A stretch of 22,463 nt of DNA from Bacillota bacterium (GCA_023412855.1 JAEZRJ010000081.1:1-22463); one strand, 5' to 3'. Positions 13,405 to 22,088 are shown, numbered from the stretch's first letter. Numbers and translations are program-made. The notes: generated by a model not told the origin, from the sequence alone.

Positions 13405-15660
13405 ATGGAAAATGTAAAGGGGTATGTGGAACATATCATATACCGGAACAACGAAAACGGCTACACGGTTATGAACATGGTGAGCGGGCAGGAGGAAATT
13501 ATCTGTGTAGGCATGTTTAGAACCATAGATCAGGGGGAGACGCTTCAAATAGATGGAAACTATGTGGAGCATCCCGTCTACGGCAGACAGCTCAAGGTAG
13601 AAAGCTATCAGATTGCAGCACCCGATGATGTCATCAGCATGGAGAGATATCTCAGCTCAGGTGCGATTAAAGGGATCGGAGAGGCGTTGGCAGCACGAAT
13701 TATAAAAAGGTTCGGTGAGGATACCTTTCGCATTATTGAAGAGGAACCGGAGCGTCTGGCAGAAATTAAGGGTATAAGCGATAGAAAAGCGCGGGAAATC
13801 GCAGTTCAGATGGAAGAAAAAAAGGATATGCGGGAGGCTATGGTTTTTTTACAGAAATATGGAATTTCGGGTGCCCTCGCTATAAAGATATATAATACAT
13901 ACGGAATGGGCGTTTACGGAGTACTTCGGGAGAATCCTTATAAACTGGCGGAGGATATCTCGGGAGTAGGATTTAAAATCGCAGATGAAATCGCGAATAA
14001 GATAGGTATACACACAGATTCCGATTACCGTATAAGGAGTGCCGTTCTCTATGTGCTGCTTCAGTCGTCGATGGAAGGGCATGTATATTTGCCGGAGAAC
14101 ATTCTCTTAAGGAGAGCCAGCGAGCTTTTGGAGGTGGAGAAGTCTGCCATAGAACCTCAGATAGCCAATCTGGCGATGGATAAAAAGGTTGTGATAAAGA
14201 TGCCGCTGCCGGAGTCAAAGGAAGATAGCAAGAAGGTATATGCTGCATCCTATTACTATGAAGAATTGAATTGTGCTAAGATGCTTCATGATTTAAATGC
14301 ATCCACCTTGTCGGAAGAAGGGATTCTTCCGGCGGAGGAAGAGAATATTAATAGCCGCATTAAGGCAATAGAGAAGGCACAGGGAATCGAACTGGATGAA
14401 CTGCAACGAAAGGCAGTGATGGAGAGTGTGAAAAATGGCTTGCTTATTTTGACCGGAGGTCCCGGAACGGGAAAAACAACAACAATCAATACGATTATAA
14501 GATATTACGCAGGGGAAAATATGGATATTTTTCTTGCGGCTCCTACAGGAAGAGCGGCGAAGCGTATGACGGAAACAACAGGATATGAAGCGAGGACCAT
14601 ACACAGGCTGCTGGAGCTTAGCGGAGCGGTTTTAGAAGAAAATAAAAGGGCTAAATTCGAGAGAAATGAAGAAAATCCTCTGGAAGCGGATGTTATTATT
14701 GTAGATGAGATGTCGATGGTGGATATTCATTTATTCCAGTCGCTGCTTAAGGCGATTATGCCGGGCACCCGGCTGATTATGGCGGGCGATATCAATCAGC
14801 TTCCTTCGGTAGGGCCTGGGCAGATATTGAAAGACCTGATCGACAGTCACTGCATACCGGTAGTCATGCTGCAGAAGATATTCAGACAGGCAGAGGAAAG
14901 CGATATTGTGGTCAATGCCCATGCTATCAACAAGGGGAAACAGATAGAGCTGAACAACAAGAGCAAGGACTTTTTCTTTCTCGAAAGGAACGATGTAAAT
15001 GTGATTTATAAACATATGATTCAGCTTATATGCGAGAAGCTGCCGCCATATGTAGGCGCCAGCGCTTATGATATACAAGTTCTTACACCAATGAGAAAGG
15101 GCAGTCTCGGGGTAGAAGTCTTAAACGAAATCCTTCAGGAATATTTAAATCCTCCGGACAAATCAAAGGAGGAGTATGAGGTTGGTGACGAAGTATATCG
15201 GGTAGGGGACAAGGTGATGCAGATTAAAAACAATTACCAGCTTGAATGGGAGATTGTAAGCAAATACCAAATTCCCATAGATAAAGGCATGGGAGTGTTT
15301 AACGGAGATATAGGAATTATAAGAGAAATAAACGATTATGCGCAGGAGATGGTAGTGGAATACGATGAGCATAAAAGGGTGATATACCCTTTTCATCAGT
15401 TGGATGAAATCGAACTGGCTTATGCCGTAACAATACATAAATCCCAGGGAAGCGAATATCCAGCCGTAATTATGCCCTTACTTACAGGCCCAAAGATGCT
15501 TTTTAATCGGAATTTGTTGTATACCGGAGTTACCCGCGCCAAGAATTGTGTGACGATTCTGGGAAGCAGACAGACAGTAAATGAAATGATCGCAAATGAG
15601 AATCAGAATAAAAGATATACCAGCCTATGTGAGAGGCTTGAGGAATTATCCTCGCTGTAA
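13405..15660 (+). CDS. recD2: RecD2-type 5'-3' DNA helicase (RecD/TraA family)
   Basis: This is a superfamily 1B helicase acting without RecBC, linked in Bacillus and Deinococcus to replication-fork and repair processes. The 751-aa protein has an N-terminal OB-like region and helix-hairpin-helix segments (about 78-145, including SSGAIKGIGEALAARI and AEIKGISDRKAREIA). It then carries Walker A GGPGTGKT (about 351-358), Walker B VDEMSMVD, motif III AGDINQLPSVGPGQ, motif IV KIFRQAEES, motif V TIHKSQGSEYPAVI and motif VI YTGVTRAKN. I start at ATG 13405, with AAAGGAGAG upstream. The open frame extends to 13303, but those 34 codons have Cys/Arg-rich, non-family sequence and overlap the structured leader. 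The next gene, comFC, starts 44 nt after the stop. Confidence 0.95.
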   Translation: MENVKGYVEHIIYRNNENGYTVMNMVSGQEEIICVGMFRTIDQGETLQIDGNYVEHPVYGRQLKVESYQIAAPDDVISMERYLSSGAIKGIGEALAARIIKRFGEDTFRIIEEEPERLAEIKGISDRKAREIAVQMEEKKDMREAMVFLQKYGISGALAIKIYNTYGMGVYGVLRENPYKLAEDISGVGFKIADEIANKIGIHTDSDYRIRSAVLYVLLQSSMEGHVYLPENILLRRASELLEVEKSAIEPQIANLAMDKKVVIKMPLPESKEDSKKVYAASYYYEELNCAKMLHDLNASTLSEEGILPAEEENINSRIKAIEKAQGIELDELQRKAVMESVKNGLLILTGGPGTGKTTTINTIIRYYAGENMDIFLAAPTGRAAKRMTETTGYEARTIHRLLELSGAVLEENKRAKFERNEENPLEADVIIVDEMSMVDIHLFQSLLKAIMPGTRLIMAGDINQLPSVGPGQILKDLIDSHCIPVVMLQKIFRQAEESDIVVNAHAINKGKQIELNNKSKDFFFLERNDVNVIYKHMIQLICEKLPPYVGASAYDIQVLTPMRKGSLGVEVLNEILQEYLNPPDKSKEEYEVGDEVYRVGDKVMQIKNNYQLEWEIVSKYQIPIDKGMGVFNGDIGIIREINDYAQEMVVEYDEHKRVIYPFHQLDEIELAYAVTIHKSQGSEYPAVIMPLLTGPKMLFNRNLLYTGVTRAKNCVTILGSRQTVNEMIANENQNKRYTSLCERLEELSSL

Positions 15661-15704
15661 ATGCAGAAATAATCCCTTGCCCGGAGAATGCGAAGGGAGA
15701 ATAT

Positions 15705-16481
15705 ATGAGTGGAAGCGAGAATAAGTTTGTTCGCAAAAGTAACTTTACCCGCAGGAACGATTCTGCTAAAATGAAATATTTTATAAGCAGACTGACGGAA
15801 CTGATTTATCCGAGACATTGCCCGGTCTGTGACGGCTTAACCGGATATTCCCAAGAGCTTATTTGTGAAAGCTGCCGGGGGAGGGTCAGGTATATCGGAG
15901 GGGCCGTCTGTGTCAAATGCGGCAAACCCTTGTCGGAGGAAAAAGAATATTGCTATGACTGTGCGCGAAAGAAGCATTATTATAAGAGCGGCACAGCACT
16001 GTTCGAGTATAAGAGCATGTCCGCTGCTATTTATCGTTTCAAATACAAAGGACGGCAGGAATATGCGGATTTTTTCGGCAAGAAGCTGGCGGAGCATTTG
16101 GAAGACAATCTTCGCATATGGAATCCCGAAGCCTTTGTTCCGGTGCCGATTCATTCTTCCAGAATGCGGGCGCGGGGATATAATCAGGCAGAGGTATTGG
16201 CAAAGAGCCTTAGCAGGGAAACCGGTATTCCTACCAGAGCAGATTTGATAAAGAGATGTAAAAAAACGGCTCCGCAAAAGAATCTGAGCGATGGTGAACG
16301 GCAAAATAATTTGAAAAAGGCTTTTAAAATCTGTAGAAATGATGTAAAATTAAATACGATTGTAATTATTGATGATATTTATACAACCGGGAGTACAATC
16401 GATGCGGTCGCGTATGAATTGCAAAAAAAAGGGATTGCAAATATTTACTATGCGTCATTAGCTATCGGTAAGGGGTTATGA
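15705..16481 (+). CDS. comFC: ComF family phosphoribosyltransferase-like protein (ComFC)
   Basis: The ComFC/GntX family is needed for natural transformation in several bacteria; its exact reaction is unsettled. The 258-aa protein has an N-terminal double zinc ribbon with four Cys pairs (C39/C42, C54/C57, C69/C72, C83/C86) and a type-I phosphoribosyltransferase domain. That domain contains VPVPIHSSRMRARGYNQAE (the family's RGYNQ motif) and the PRPP loop IVIIDDIYTTGSTID (about 218-232). The ribosome site GAAGGGAGA precedes the ATG; the first ~22 residues are poorly conserved in type, so a start at the internal Met23 is possible. comFA is not adjacent. The yvyF-like gene follows 16 nt later, as in the B. 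subtilis comF-yvyF-flgM locus. Confidence 0.92.
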   Translation: MSGSENKFVRKSNFTRRNDSAKMKYFISRLTELIYPRHCPVCDGLTGYSQELICESCRGRVRYIGGAVCVKCGKPLSEEKEYCYDCARKKHYYKSGTALFEYKSMSAAIYRFKYKGRQEYADFFGKKLAEHLEDNLRIWNPEAFVPVPIHSSRMRARGYNQAEVLAKSLSRETGIPTRADLIKRCKKTAPQKNLSDGERQNNLKKAFKICRNDVKLNTIVIIDDIYTTGSTIDAVAYELQKKGIANIYYASLAIGKGL

Positions 16482-16497
16482 TTGGGAGGAAGAATAA

Positions 16498-16905
16498 ATG
16501 GATGTACGCAATTGCAGAAGATGCGGAAGGCTTTTTAACTATGCCATGGGGCCGATTATCTGTCCGCAGTGCAAAGAAGCACTGGAAGTGAAGTTTCAGG
16601 AAGTCAAGAAATATATATCCGAGCACAAAGGATGCGGAATCGCAGAGGTTTCGGAAGAGTGTGACGTGACGCCGCAGCAGATTAAGCAATGGCTTAGGGA
16701 TGAGAGGCTGGAATTCTCTTCGGATTCCCCAACAGGCCTGGAGTGCGAGAACTGCGGAGCGGTAATACGCAGCGGCCGTTTTTGTGAGAAATGCAAGGCT
16801 GGAATGGTAAATCATTTACAGACCGCATATAAGAAAGAACCTGAACCAAAGCCGGAGAAGAAGGAAAAGGAAGAAAAGGCCGGAATGCGATATTTGGATC
16901 GCTAG
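16498..16905 (+). CDS. yvyF: YvyF-like flagellar-operon regulator
   Basis: This small protein (135 aa) belongs to the family annotated as 'flagellar operon protein', found beside comF and flgM in Firmicutes. It opens with a zinc ribbon (CRRCGRLFNYAMGP, then CPQCKE; C5, C8, C22, C25). A helix-turn-helix-like segment follows (ISEHKGCGIAEVSEECDV, then TPQQIKQWLRDERLEF), then a second zinc knuckle (CENCGAVI and CEKCK, about 83-101) and a basic/acidic low-complexity tail (KKEPEPKPEKKEKEEK). The molecular function is unknown; DNA or RNA binding would fit. The ribosome site GGGAGG is strong. Unlike B. subtilis, no flgM, flgN or flgK follows; an unrelated membrane protein gene is next. Confidence 0.85.
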   Translation: MDVRNCRRCGRLFNYAMGPIICPQCKEALEVKFQEVKKYISEHKGCGIAEVSEECDVTPQQIKQWLRDERLEFSSDSPTGLECENCGAVIRSGRFCEKCKAGMVNHLQTAYKKEPEPKPEKKEKEEKAGMRYLDR

Positions 16906-16914
16906 GAGAAAATT

Positions 16915-17304
16915 ATGCTAAATAAAGAAAGGGTCATCCTGATGACAAAGATGGCGTCCTATGAAGAGCATGAGGGGAAGAAGAATGCTTCCGTCATGAA
17001 TTATTTTCGTGGGGACTATGTTTGGTTTCAAGTGTTGAAGTCTGTAATCTATGGAACGATAGCTTTTGGAATTATGTTCGGGATGTATGTTTTTTATGAT
17101 TTTGAAATTTTTATGACGGATATTTACAAGATGGATTTGTTCCAGTTCGGGAAATCGGTTTTGGTTAAATATCTATTTGTAATAGGAATATACGCCATTA
17201 TTTCCTATGCGGTATATTCCTATCGGTATGCAAAAGCCCAAAAGAAAATGAAGCTGTATATGAGCAACCTTAACAGGCTGACCGGTATGTATGATAAGAC
17301 GTAG
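16915..17304 (+). CDS. Small two-helix membrane protein, function unknown
   Basis: I do not recognise a characterised family for this protein. The 129 residues comprise a polar N-terminus (1-40, with MNYFRGDYVWFQ just before the membrane) and TM1 at about 41-63. A 28-residue loop follows with acidic and aromatic residues (DFEIFMTDIYKMDLFQF). TM2 is at about 76-98, and the C-terminal tail is basic (YRYAKAQKKMKLYMSNLNRL). The start is supported by AGGAG 6-7 nt upstream and sits 9 nt after the yvyF-like stop codon, so it is co-transcribed with it. Internal Met10 is an alternative start. Its position between a flagellar regulator and the c-di-AMP cluster is the only hint of role. Confidence 0.75.
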   Translation: MLNKERVILMTKMASYEEHEGKKNASVMNYFRGDYVWFQVLKSVIYGTIAFGIMFGMYVFYDFEIFMTDIYKMDLFQFGKSVLVKYLFVIGIYAIISYAVYSYRYAKAQKKMKLYMSNLNRLTGMYDKT

Positions 17305-17338
17305 TACGGGGCTTATGCGGCCTTGAAAGGAAATTATT

Positions 17339-18325
17339 ATGACATCATTACTTGTAGCAAAGCAATATTTAAAAAGAATTTATGGACGATATGAAGTATA
17401 CCTGATACCACTGTTTAAGTTTTTGATTTCGTTCATTTGTTTTTTGTTAGTAAACGCCAATCTTGGATATATGAATAAAATCAATAATATAGCAATAGTA
17501 TTGGTATTGGCACTTATGTGTTCCTTCATGCCGGCTAATTTCGTAATTATAGCGGCGGCAGCGCTGGTAATCGGACATTTATATGCACTTTCCCTGGAGT
17601 GTGCAGTAGTGGCTCTGGCGCTTTTTCTGCTTATGTTTTTGTTGTATTTCAGGTTCTCTCCCAAGGATATGCTGGTGGTAGTTCTTACCCCTATATGCTT
17701 TTCGCTGAAAATACCTTATGTGATTCCTATCGCTATGGGGCTCCTTAGCACACCGACTTCCGCTGTGTCGGCGGCATGCGGTGTAATTGTATATTATTTG
17801 ATTGCATACATAAGACAAAGCGATACGGCACTGGCATCTATGGAAACGGAAGATATTACAGCAAAGTTTCGGTATTTAATCGATGGAATTTTGAATAATA
17901 AAGGGATGATTGTAACCCTTGCAGCCTTTACTGCAACGATTATTCTTGTATATTTGATTCGAAGGCTTTCCATGGACCATTCGTGGACGATCGCTATCAT
18001 TGCCGGTGCTTTGGTGAATGTAATGATTCTATTAGTAGGCGATTTGATGTTCGAGACTAATGTATCGATTGGCGGGATCATTGTGGGAACGATTGTTTCA
18101 GCTCTTATCGCAGTGGTAATCCAGTTCTTCGAATTCAATGTGGATTATAGCCGGACGGAGAAGGTGCAGTTCGAGGACGACGAATATTATTATTATGTAA
18201 AAGCGGTGCCAAAGGTCACCGTAGCGACACCTGAGCGTAAGGTGAAACAAATCAATTCACAGAAGAGAACGAGGCCCTCACAAGGAGCTAAAATGGCGGA
18301 GGGAAGAAGTTCTGCCAAAAGATAG
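17339..18325 (+). CDS. Nine-helix membrane protein upstream of cdaA, function unknown
   Basis: This 328-aa integral membrane protein belongs to no family I can name. About nine hydrophobic helices are visible: 22-44, 48-65, 66-85, 86-106, 110-137, 140-158, 190-208, 216-238 and 242-266. A polar insertion at about 159-189 separates a six-helix and a three-helix block. The C-terminal tail (267-328) is hydrophilic, starting acidic, passing through DDEYYYYVKAVPK and ending basic and Ser/Arg-rich, which looks like a docking or nucleic-acid/lipid-binding tail. The ribosome site GAAAGGA is 7 nt before the ATG. It is 41 bp upstream of cdaA in the same direction, and so may influence c-di-AMP synthesis or the membrane domain of CdaA; this is inference from position only. 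Confidence 0.78.
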   Translation: MTSLLVAKQYLKRIYGRYEVYLIPLFKFLISFICFLLVNANLGYMNKINNIAIVLVLALMCSFMPANFVIIAAAALVIGHLYALSLECAVVALALFLLMFLLYFRFSPKDMLVVVLTPICFSLKIPYVIPIAMGLLSTPTSAVSAACGVIVYYLIAYIRQSDTALASMETEDITAKFRYLIDGILNNKGMIVTLAAFTATIILVYLIRRLSMDHSWTIAIIAGALVNVMILLVGDLMFETNVSIGGIIVGTIVSALIAVVIQFFEFNVDYSRTEKVQFEDDEYYYYVKAVPKVTVATPERKVKQINSQKRTRPSQGAKMAEGRSSAKR

Positions 18326-18366
18326 TGAATGGAAGATGTGGATTGTGGATATTATAAAAGACTGGA

Positions 18367-19239
18367 ATGATTAAGATGCAGCAGATTACACAGATCGTAG
18401 ATACTTATTTCAAGCGCATGCCCAGTATCAGGTGGACTGATATCGTGGAGATAATAATTATCTCCTTTTTGGTGTACCATATTTTGGTATGGATAAAAAA
18501 CACGAAAGCCTGGTCTCTTTTAAAGGGCGTTGTGGTAATTGCTGTATTTTTGTTTTTAGCCGCAGTGTTCAATATGAATACGATTTTGTGGATTGCGCAA
18601 AATGTGGTGGGAATAGCGGCAACGGCAATTATCGTCATATTGCAGCCCGAGCTTCGGAAGGCGCTGGAGGAATTAGGACGAAAGAACATTATTTCTTCTA
18701 TTTTTCCTTTTGAACCAAGCAAGCCGGAGGAGGGATTGTTTTCTGACCGCACGGTCAATGAGATTGTCAAGGCGTGTGTAGAGATGGCGAAGGTGAAGAC
18801 AGGAGCGCTCATCGTAATGGAACAGACTCAGTCTCTTGCGGAATACGAGAGAACGGGCATAGCAGTGGACGGCATCGTTTCGAGCCAATTATTAGTGAAT
18901 ATATTCGAACATAATACACCGCTTCATGACGGTGCAGTTATTGTACGCGGAAATCGAGTTGTTTCGGCTACATGCTATCTTCCCTTATCCGATAATATGG
19001 AACTTAGCAAGGAGCTGGGAACGAGGCATAGGGCGGCAATAGGAATTTCGGAGGCTACGGATTCCATGACGGTTATCGTTTCGGAGGAAACCGGAAAAAT
19101 CAGTGTGGCATATGAGGGCAGTCTATACCGCAGTCTGGACGGAGACTCATTGAAGGAAAAACTGCGCATTGTCCAGAATAAGCCATTAGACGAAAAGAAG
19201 CGCAAGCTTTGGAAGGGAAGGGCAAAGAATGAAAAATAA
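18367..19239 (+). CDS. cdaA: CdaA, membrane-bound diadenylate cyclase
   Basis: It condenses two ATP into cyclic di-AMP, an essential messenger for potassium and osmotic balance in Firmicutes. The 290-aa protein has three N-terminal TM helices (about 25-42, 52-70, 75-92) and a DAC domain (about 95-265). The catalytic signature is clear: HDGAVIV (D188-G-A190) and TRHRAAIG (R220-H-R222). The C-terminal tail is basic. A start at ATG 18376 (three codons in) is possible and perhaps better, because TGGA at 18363-18366 is spaced 9 nt from it, whereas nothing convincing precedes 18367. It overlaps cdaR by 11 nt, implying tight coupling, and glmM follows cdaR, giving the conserved cdaA-cdaR-glmM order. 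Confidence 0.96.
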   Translation: MIKMQQITQIVDTYFKRMPSIRWTDIVEIIIISFLVYHILVWIKNTKAWSLLKGVVVIAVFLFLAAVFNMNTILWIAQNVVGIAATAIIVILQPELRKALEELGRKNIISSIFPFEPSKPEEGLFSDRTVNEIVKACVEMAKVKTGALIVMEQTQSLAEYERTGIAVDGIVSSQLLVNIFEHNTPLHDGAVIVRGNRVVSATCYLPLSDNMELSKELGTRHRAAIGISEATDSMTVIVSEETGKISVAYEGSLYRSLDGDSLKEKLRIVQNKPLDEKKRKLWKGRAKNEK

Positions 19240-20506
19240 GTTGACGGGCAATCTTGTCCTGAAAATCGGCTCGGTCCTTTTCGCAGCTATTCTATGGCTT
19301 CTGGTAACCAATATAAACGATCCGGCTACGTCGTCCAAGTTCACCAATATTCCTGTAGTTATCCAGAATGCGGATGCGATTACCAGTCAGGGAAAGGTAT
19401 ATGAAATATTGGATGAAACTGACGTTATAGATTCAGTGACCGTAGTGGCGCCCAGATCGATTATTGATACGATCAGTAAGGAGAATGTTGTTGCGGTGGC
19501 TGATATGAATGACCTGACGAGCCTTAATACGATAAATATCAGGCTATCAACCAATAAATATAATGACAGATTAGACAGTATAACGGGAAATATCGATAGT
19601 GTAAAATTGAACATTGAAAATAAGCAGAGTATTAGTCTTGCACTGAGAGCGACTTACTCGGGAACCGTGGGGGAGGGATATATGATCGGCGACGTTACGA
19701 CGGAGCAGAACCTCGTGAGGGTGTCGGGAGCGGAGTCCATCGTATCCAGAATCAATAAGGCTGAGGTAAGCGTGGCGGTAACCGGTTTTACCAGCGATAT
19801 CGGCACAGTGGAAGAAATCAAGCTGTACGATGCAGATGATGTGGAAATACCTAAGACGAATCTCACTCTTAATATAAATATGGTGCGTGTCAATGTGGAG
19901 ATACTGGCGACCAAGGAAGTTCCTCTGAATTTCTCCGTGGTGGGAACGCCTGCTGACGGATACCGGGCGACCGGCATAGTGAGCAGCACGCCTGCATCTG
20001 TCATTTTGGCAGGGAAAGCTAATACGCTGAAAAATATTTCTTCGCTGGATATTCCGGATACCTCTCTGGATATTACGGGACTCACAGAAAATCTGGTAAC
20101 GACTATAGCTGTGGGAGAATATTTGCCGGGCAATGTGGAGCTGGGTGATAAGAAATTTGACGGAAACGTGGTGGTAACGGTCTATATCGAACCGGTAATT
20201 GCCAGAAACTTCACTGTTTCTAAAGATGATATTTCGATTTTGAACATGCCGGAGGGATACGAGGGCGAGGTGTCGACCTTTGAAAATGAATTTCCGATTC
20301 AGGTCATTGGACTTTCGGCTGATGTGAATGGCATAAACGGCGATGAAGTAAGTGGAACTGTAGATATTGCCGATTTGCGGGAAAGAGGAATTATCGAGGA
20401 AGTGGAAGAGGGTTACTGGGATGTACCCCTATCTTTTAATCTTCCTGATAATGTGAGTCTGAGGGAAAACGTTACGGTAAGATTAAATATAAGAGAAAAA
20501 GAATAA
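19229..20506 (+). CDS. cdaR: CdaR (YbbR-domain protein), regulator of CdaA
   Basis: This is the extracytoplasmic regulator that binds and modulates CdaA. The 425-aa protein has one N-terminal TM helix (about 9-25, VLKIGSVLFAAILWLLV) and then roughly four beta-rich YbbR repeats outside the membrane (about 30-125, 130-215, 220-310 and 320-423). Typical YbbR strings are seen, such as PLNFSVVGTPADGYR at the start of the third repeat. No catalytic residues are expected. The start overlaps the last 11 nt of cdaA, with GGAAGGG upstream. The stop codon TAA (20504-20506) lies inside the target site duplicated by element copy D, whose first base is at 20508, so the element sits one base past the gene. 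Confidence 0.94.
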   Translation: MKNKLTGNLVLKIGSVLFAAILWLLVTNINDPATSSKFTNIPVVIQNADAITSQGKVYEILDETDVIDSVTVVAPRSIIDTISKENVVAVADMNDLTSLNTINIRLSTNKYNDRLDSITGNIDSVKLNIENKQSISLALRATYSGTVGEGYMIGDVTTEQNLVRVSGAESIVSRINKAEVSVAVTGFTSDIGTVEEIKLYDADDVEIPKTNLTLNINMVRVNVEILATKEVPLNFSVVGTPADGYRATGIVSSTPASVILAGKANTLKNISSLDIPDTSLDITGLTENLVTTIAVGEYLPGNVELGDKKFDGNVVVTVYIEPVIARNFTVSKDDISILNMPEGYEGEVSTFENEFPIQVIGLSADVNGINGDEVSGTVDIADLRERGIIEEVEEGYWDVPLSFNLPDNVSLRENVTVRLNIREKE

Positions 20507-20507
20507 G

Positions 20508-20657
20508 GTTACTTTTCACGCAGTGGCTTAACACTTGCTGTTAAGTTGCGTAAGAACGTGATTCAAGAGATGATTTCTGCTTCGCGGAGCGAATTTAAAT
20601 GCAAAAAGTTTGCATTGCAGAACATCATACGTTACTGAGAAGTGAGTGAACAGTAAC
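20508..20657 (+). repeat. MITE-like structured element, copy D (long form) with perfect 8-bp TSD, between cdaR and glmM
   Basis: This complete 150-bp copy is flanked by the exact direct repeat AGAATAAG (20500-20507 and 20658-20665). The 5' terminal repeat has one true mismatch (GTTACTT instead of GTTACTG). Hairpin I is GTGGCTTAACA/TGTTAAGTTGC, in which three of eleven pairs have become G-U or U-G without any being lost. The small stem is TTCGC-GGA-GCGAA. The element expanded an original cdaR-glmM spacer, readable as AGAATAAGTATTCGACAGGAGG, from about 29 nt to 179 nt. Its 3' end is 16 nt before the glmM Shine-Dalgarno. Confidence 0.93.
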
Positions 20658-20685
20658 AGAATAAGTATTCGACAGGAGGCTTTAC

Positions 20686-22035
20686 ATGGGCAGATTATTT
20701 GGTACGGATGGTGTAAGAGGAGTTGCTAACGAGGAACTGACGCCGCTTTTTGCGATGCAGCTCGGGCAGGCAGGCGCATATGTTCTTACAAAAGAAAACG
20801 AGCATAAACCGACAATAATGGTAGGCTGTGATACGCGTATGTCCGGAGACATGCTGGCGAATGCGTTGATGGCAGGGGCTTGCTCCGTGGGGGCGAACTG
20901 TGTGTATGTGGGAGTCCTTCCCACGCCAGCGATCGCATATCTTACGAGAAAATACAAGGTGGATGCAGGCGTAGTGATATCCGCGTCCCATAATCCTGTA
21001 GAATTTAACGGAATTAAGTTTTTTGACGGCAATGGCTATAAGCTTCCGGATACTCTGGAGGATGAAATTGAAGCGATGATTAAAAGCGGAATGAAGGATG
21101 TGAAATTCCCGACTGGAAGCAGTGTAGGTAAGATAAAATACCGCACGGATGCGAGAGAAGAATATATCAATCATTCCATGAAGGCGGTAGATGTGAACTT
21201 TCGCGGACTTAAGATTGTGGCGGACTGCGCGGAAGGTGCGTCCTATTATACCTCTATTGAAGCGCTGAAAGAGTTGGGGGGTGAAGTTGTAGCTATTCAC
21301 AACAATCCCGATGGGACCAACATCAATGCCAACTGCGGGTCAACTCATATGGAAGAGCTTCAGGCCCGGGTCGTATATGAAAAAGCTAATGTGGGCCTTG
21401 CTTTTGACGGAGATGCAGACAGACTGATGGCCGTGGATGAACTGGGAAATATGATCGACGGAGACCAGATTATGGCAATTATCGGAAGTCATATGAAAAA
21501 TAAAGGGAAGCTGAAGAAAAACATTATCGTGGCTACCATTATGAGTAATTTAGGGTTTTTCCTCATGGGTGAGGAAAATAAAATCAAGATAGAACAGACA
21601 AAGGTAGGCGATCGTTACGTGTTAGAGCGTATGAAGGAAATCGGTGCCAGCCTTGGAGGAGAGCAGTCGGGACATATTATTTTCCTGGATGAAAATACGA
21701 CGGGAGATGGGTTGCTGAGCGCGCTTCATCTGCTGGAAGTTATGGTGGAGACGGGAAAGCCGCTGTCCGAACTTTCCAAGGTAATGGAGGTTATGCCTCA
21801 GGCGCTTGTTAACGCAAAGGTGCCGAATCATAAAAAAGAAAATTATATGGATTATCCGGAGATAGCTGATGCCATCGATGAACTGAATAAAAAGTTTGCC
21901 GGCGAGGGCCGGGTACTTATCAGGCCTTCCGGTACAGAGCCTATGGTGCGTGTTATGATCGAGGGAAAGAACAAAGAACAAATTGATAAAGAAGCGAAAA
22001 AGCTCGCGGAATTGATTCAGAATATTATGCTGTAA
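20686..22035 (+). CDS. glmM: GlmM, phosphoglucosamine mutase
   Basis: It interconverts glucosamine-6-phosphate and glucosamine-1-phosphate, feeding UDP-GlcNAc and hence peptidoglycan synthesis; in several Firmicutes GlmM also binds CdaA and inhibits it. The 449-aa length is typical. Domains show the N-terminal GTDGVRG (6-12), the phosphoserine loop VVISASHNP with catalytic S101, the metal loop DGDADR (241-246), the sugar-binding GGEQSGH (324-330) and the phosphate-binding RPSGTEP (413-419). AGGAGG at 20674-20679, 6 nt from the ATG, fixes the start. It is downstream of cdaR in the conserved order, with element copy D inserted between them. Confidence 0.97.
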   Translation: MGRLFGTDGVRGVANEELTPLFAMQLGQAGAYVLTKENEHKPTIMVGCDTRMSGDMLANALMAGACSVGANCVYVGVLPTPAIAYLTRKYKVDAGVVISASHNPVEFNGIKFFDGNGYKLPDTLEDEIEAMIKSGMKDVKFPTGSSVGKIKYRTDAREEYINHSMKAVDVNFRGLKIVADCAEGASYYTSIEALKELGGEVVAIHNNPDGTNINANCGSTHMEELQARVVYEKANVGLAFDGDADRLMAVDELGNMIDGDQIMAIIGSHMKNKGKLKKNIIVATIMSNLGFFLMGEENKIKIEQTKVGDRYVLERMKEIGASLGGEQSGHIIFLDENTTGDGLLSALHLLEVMVETGKPLSELSKVMEVMPQALVNAKVPNHKKENYMDYPEIADAIDELNKKFAGEGRVLIRPSGTEPMVRVMIEGKNKEQIDKEAKKLAELIQNIML

Positions 22036-22062
22036 AACTCATTTTGGCGCTTGCAGCCCTCG

Positions 22063-22088
22063 CAAAATTGCATAGAGACGCAATTTTG
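22063..22088 (+). other. Perfect 9-bp hairpin after glmM
   Basis: CAAAATTGC (22063-22071) pairs with GCAATTTTG (22080-22088) around ATAGAGAC. No U-run follows (the next bases are GCTTCGCGG), so it is not a standard intrinsic terminator; it might act as a 3'-end stabiliser. The 305-bp gap 22036-22340 otherwise holds the truncated element copy E and a promoter. Confidence 0.45.
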
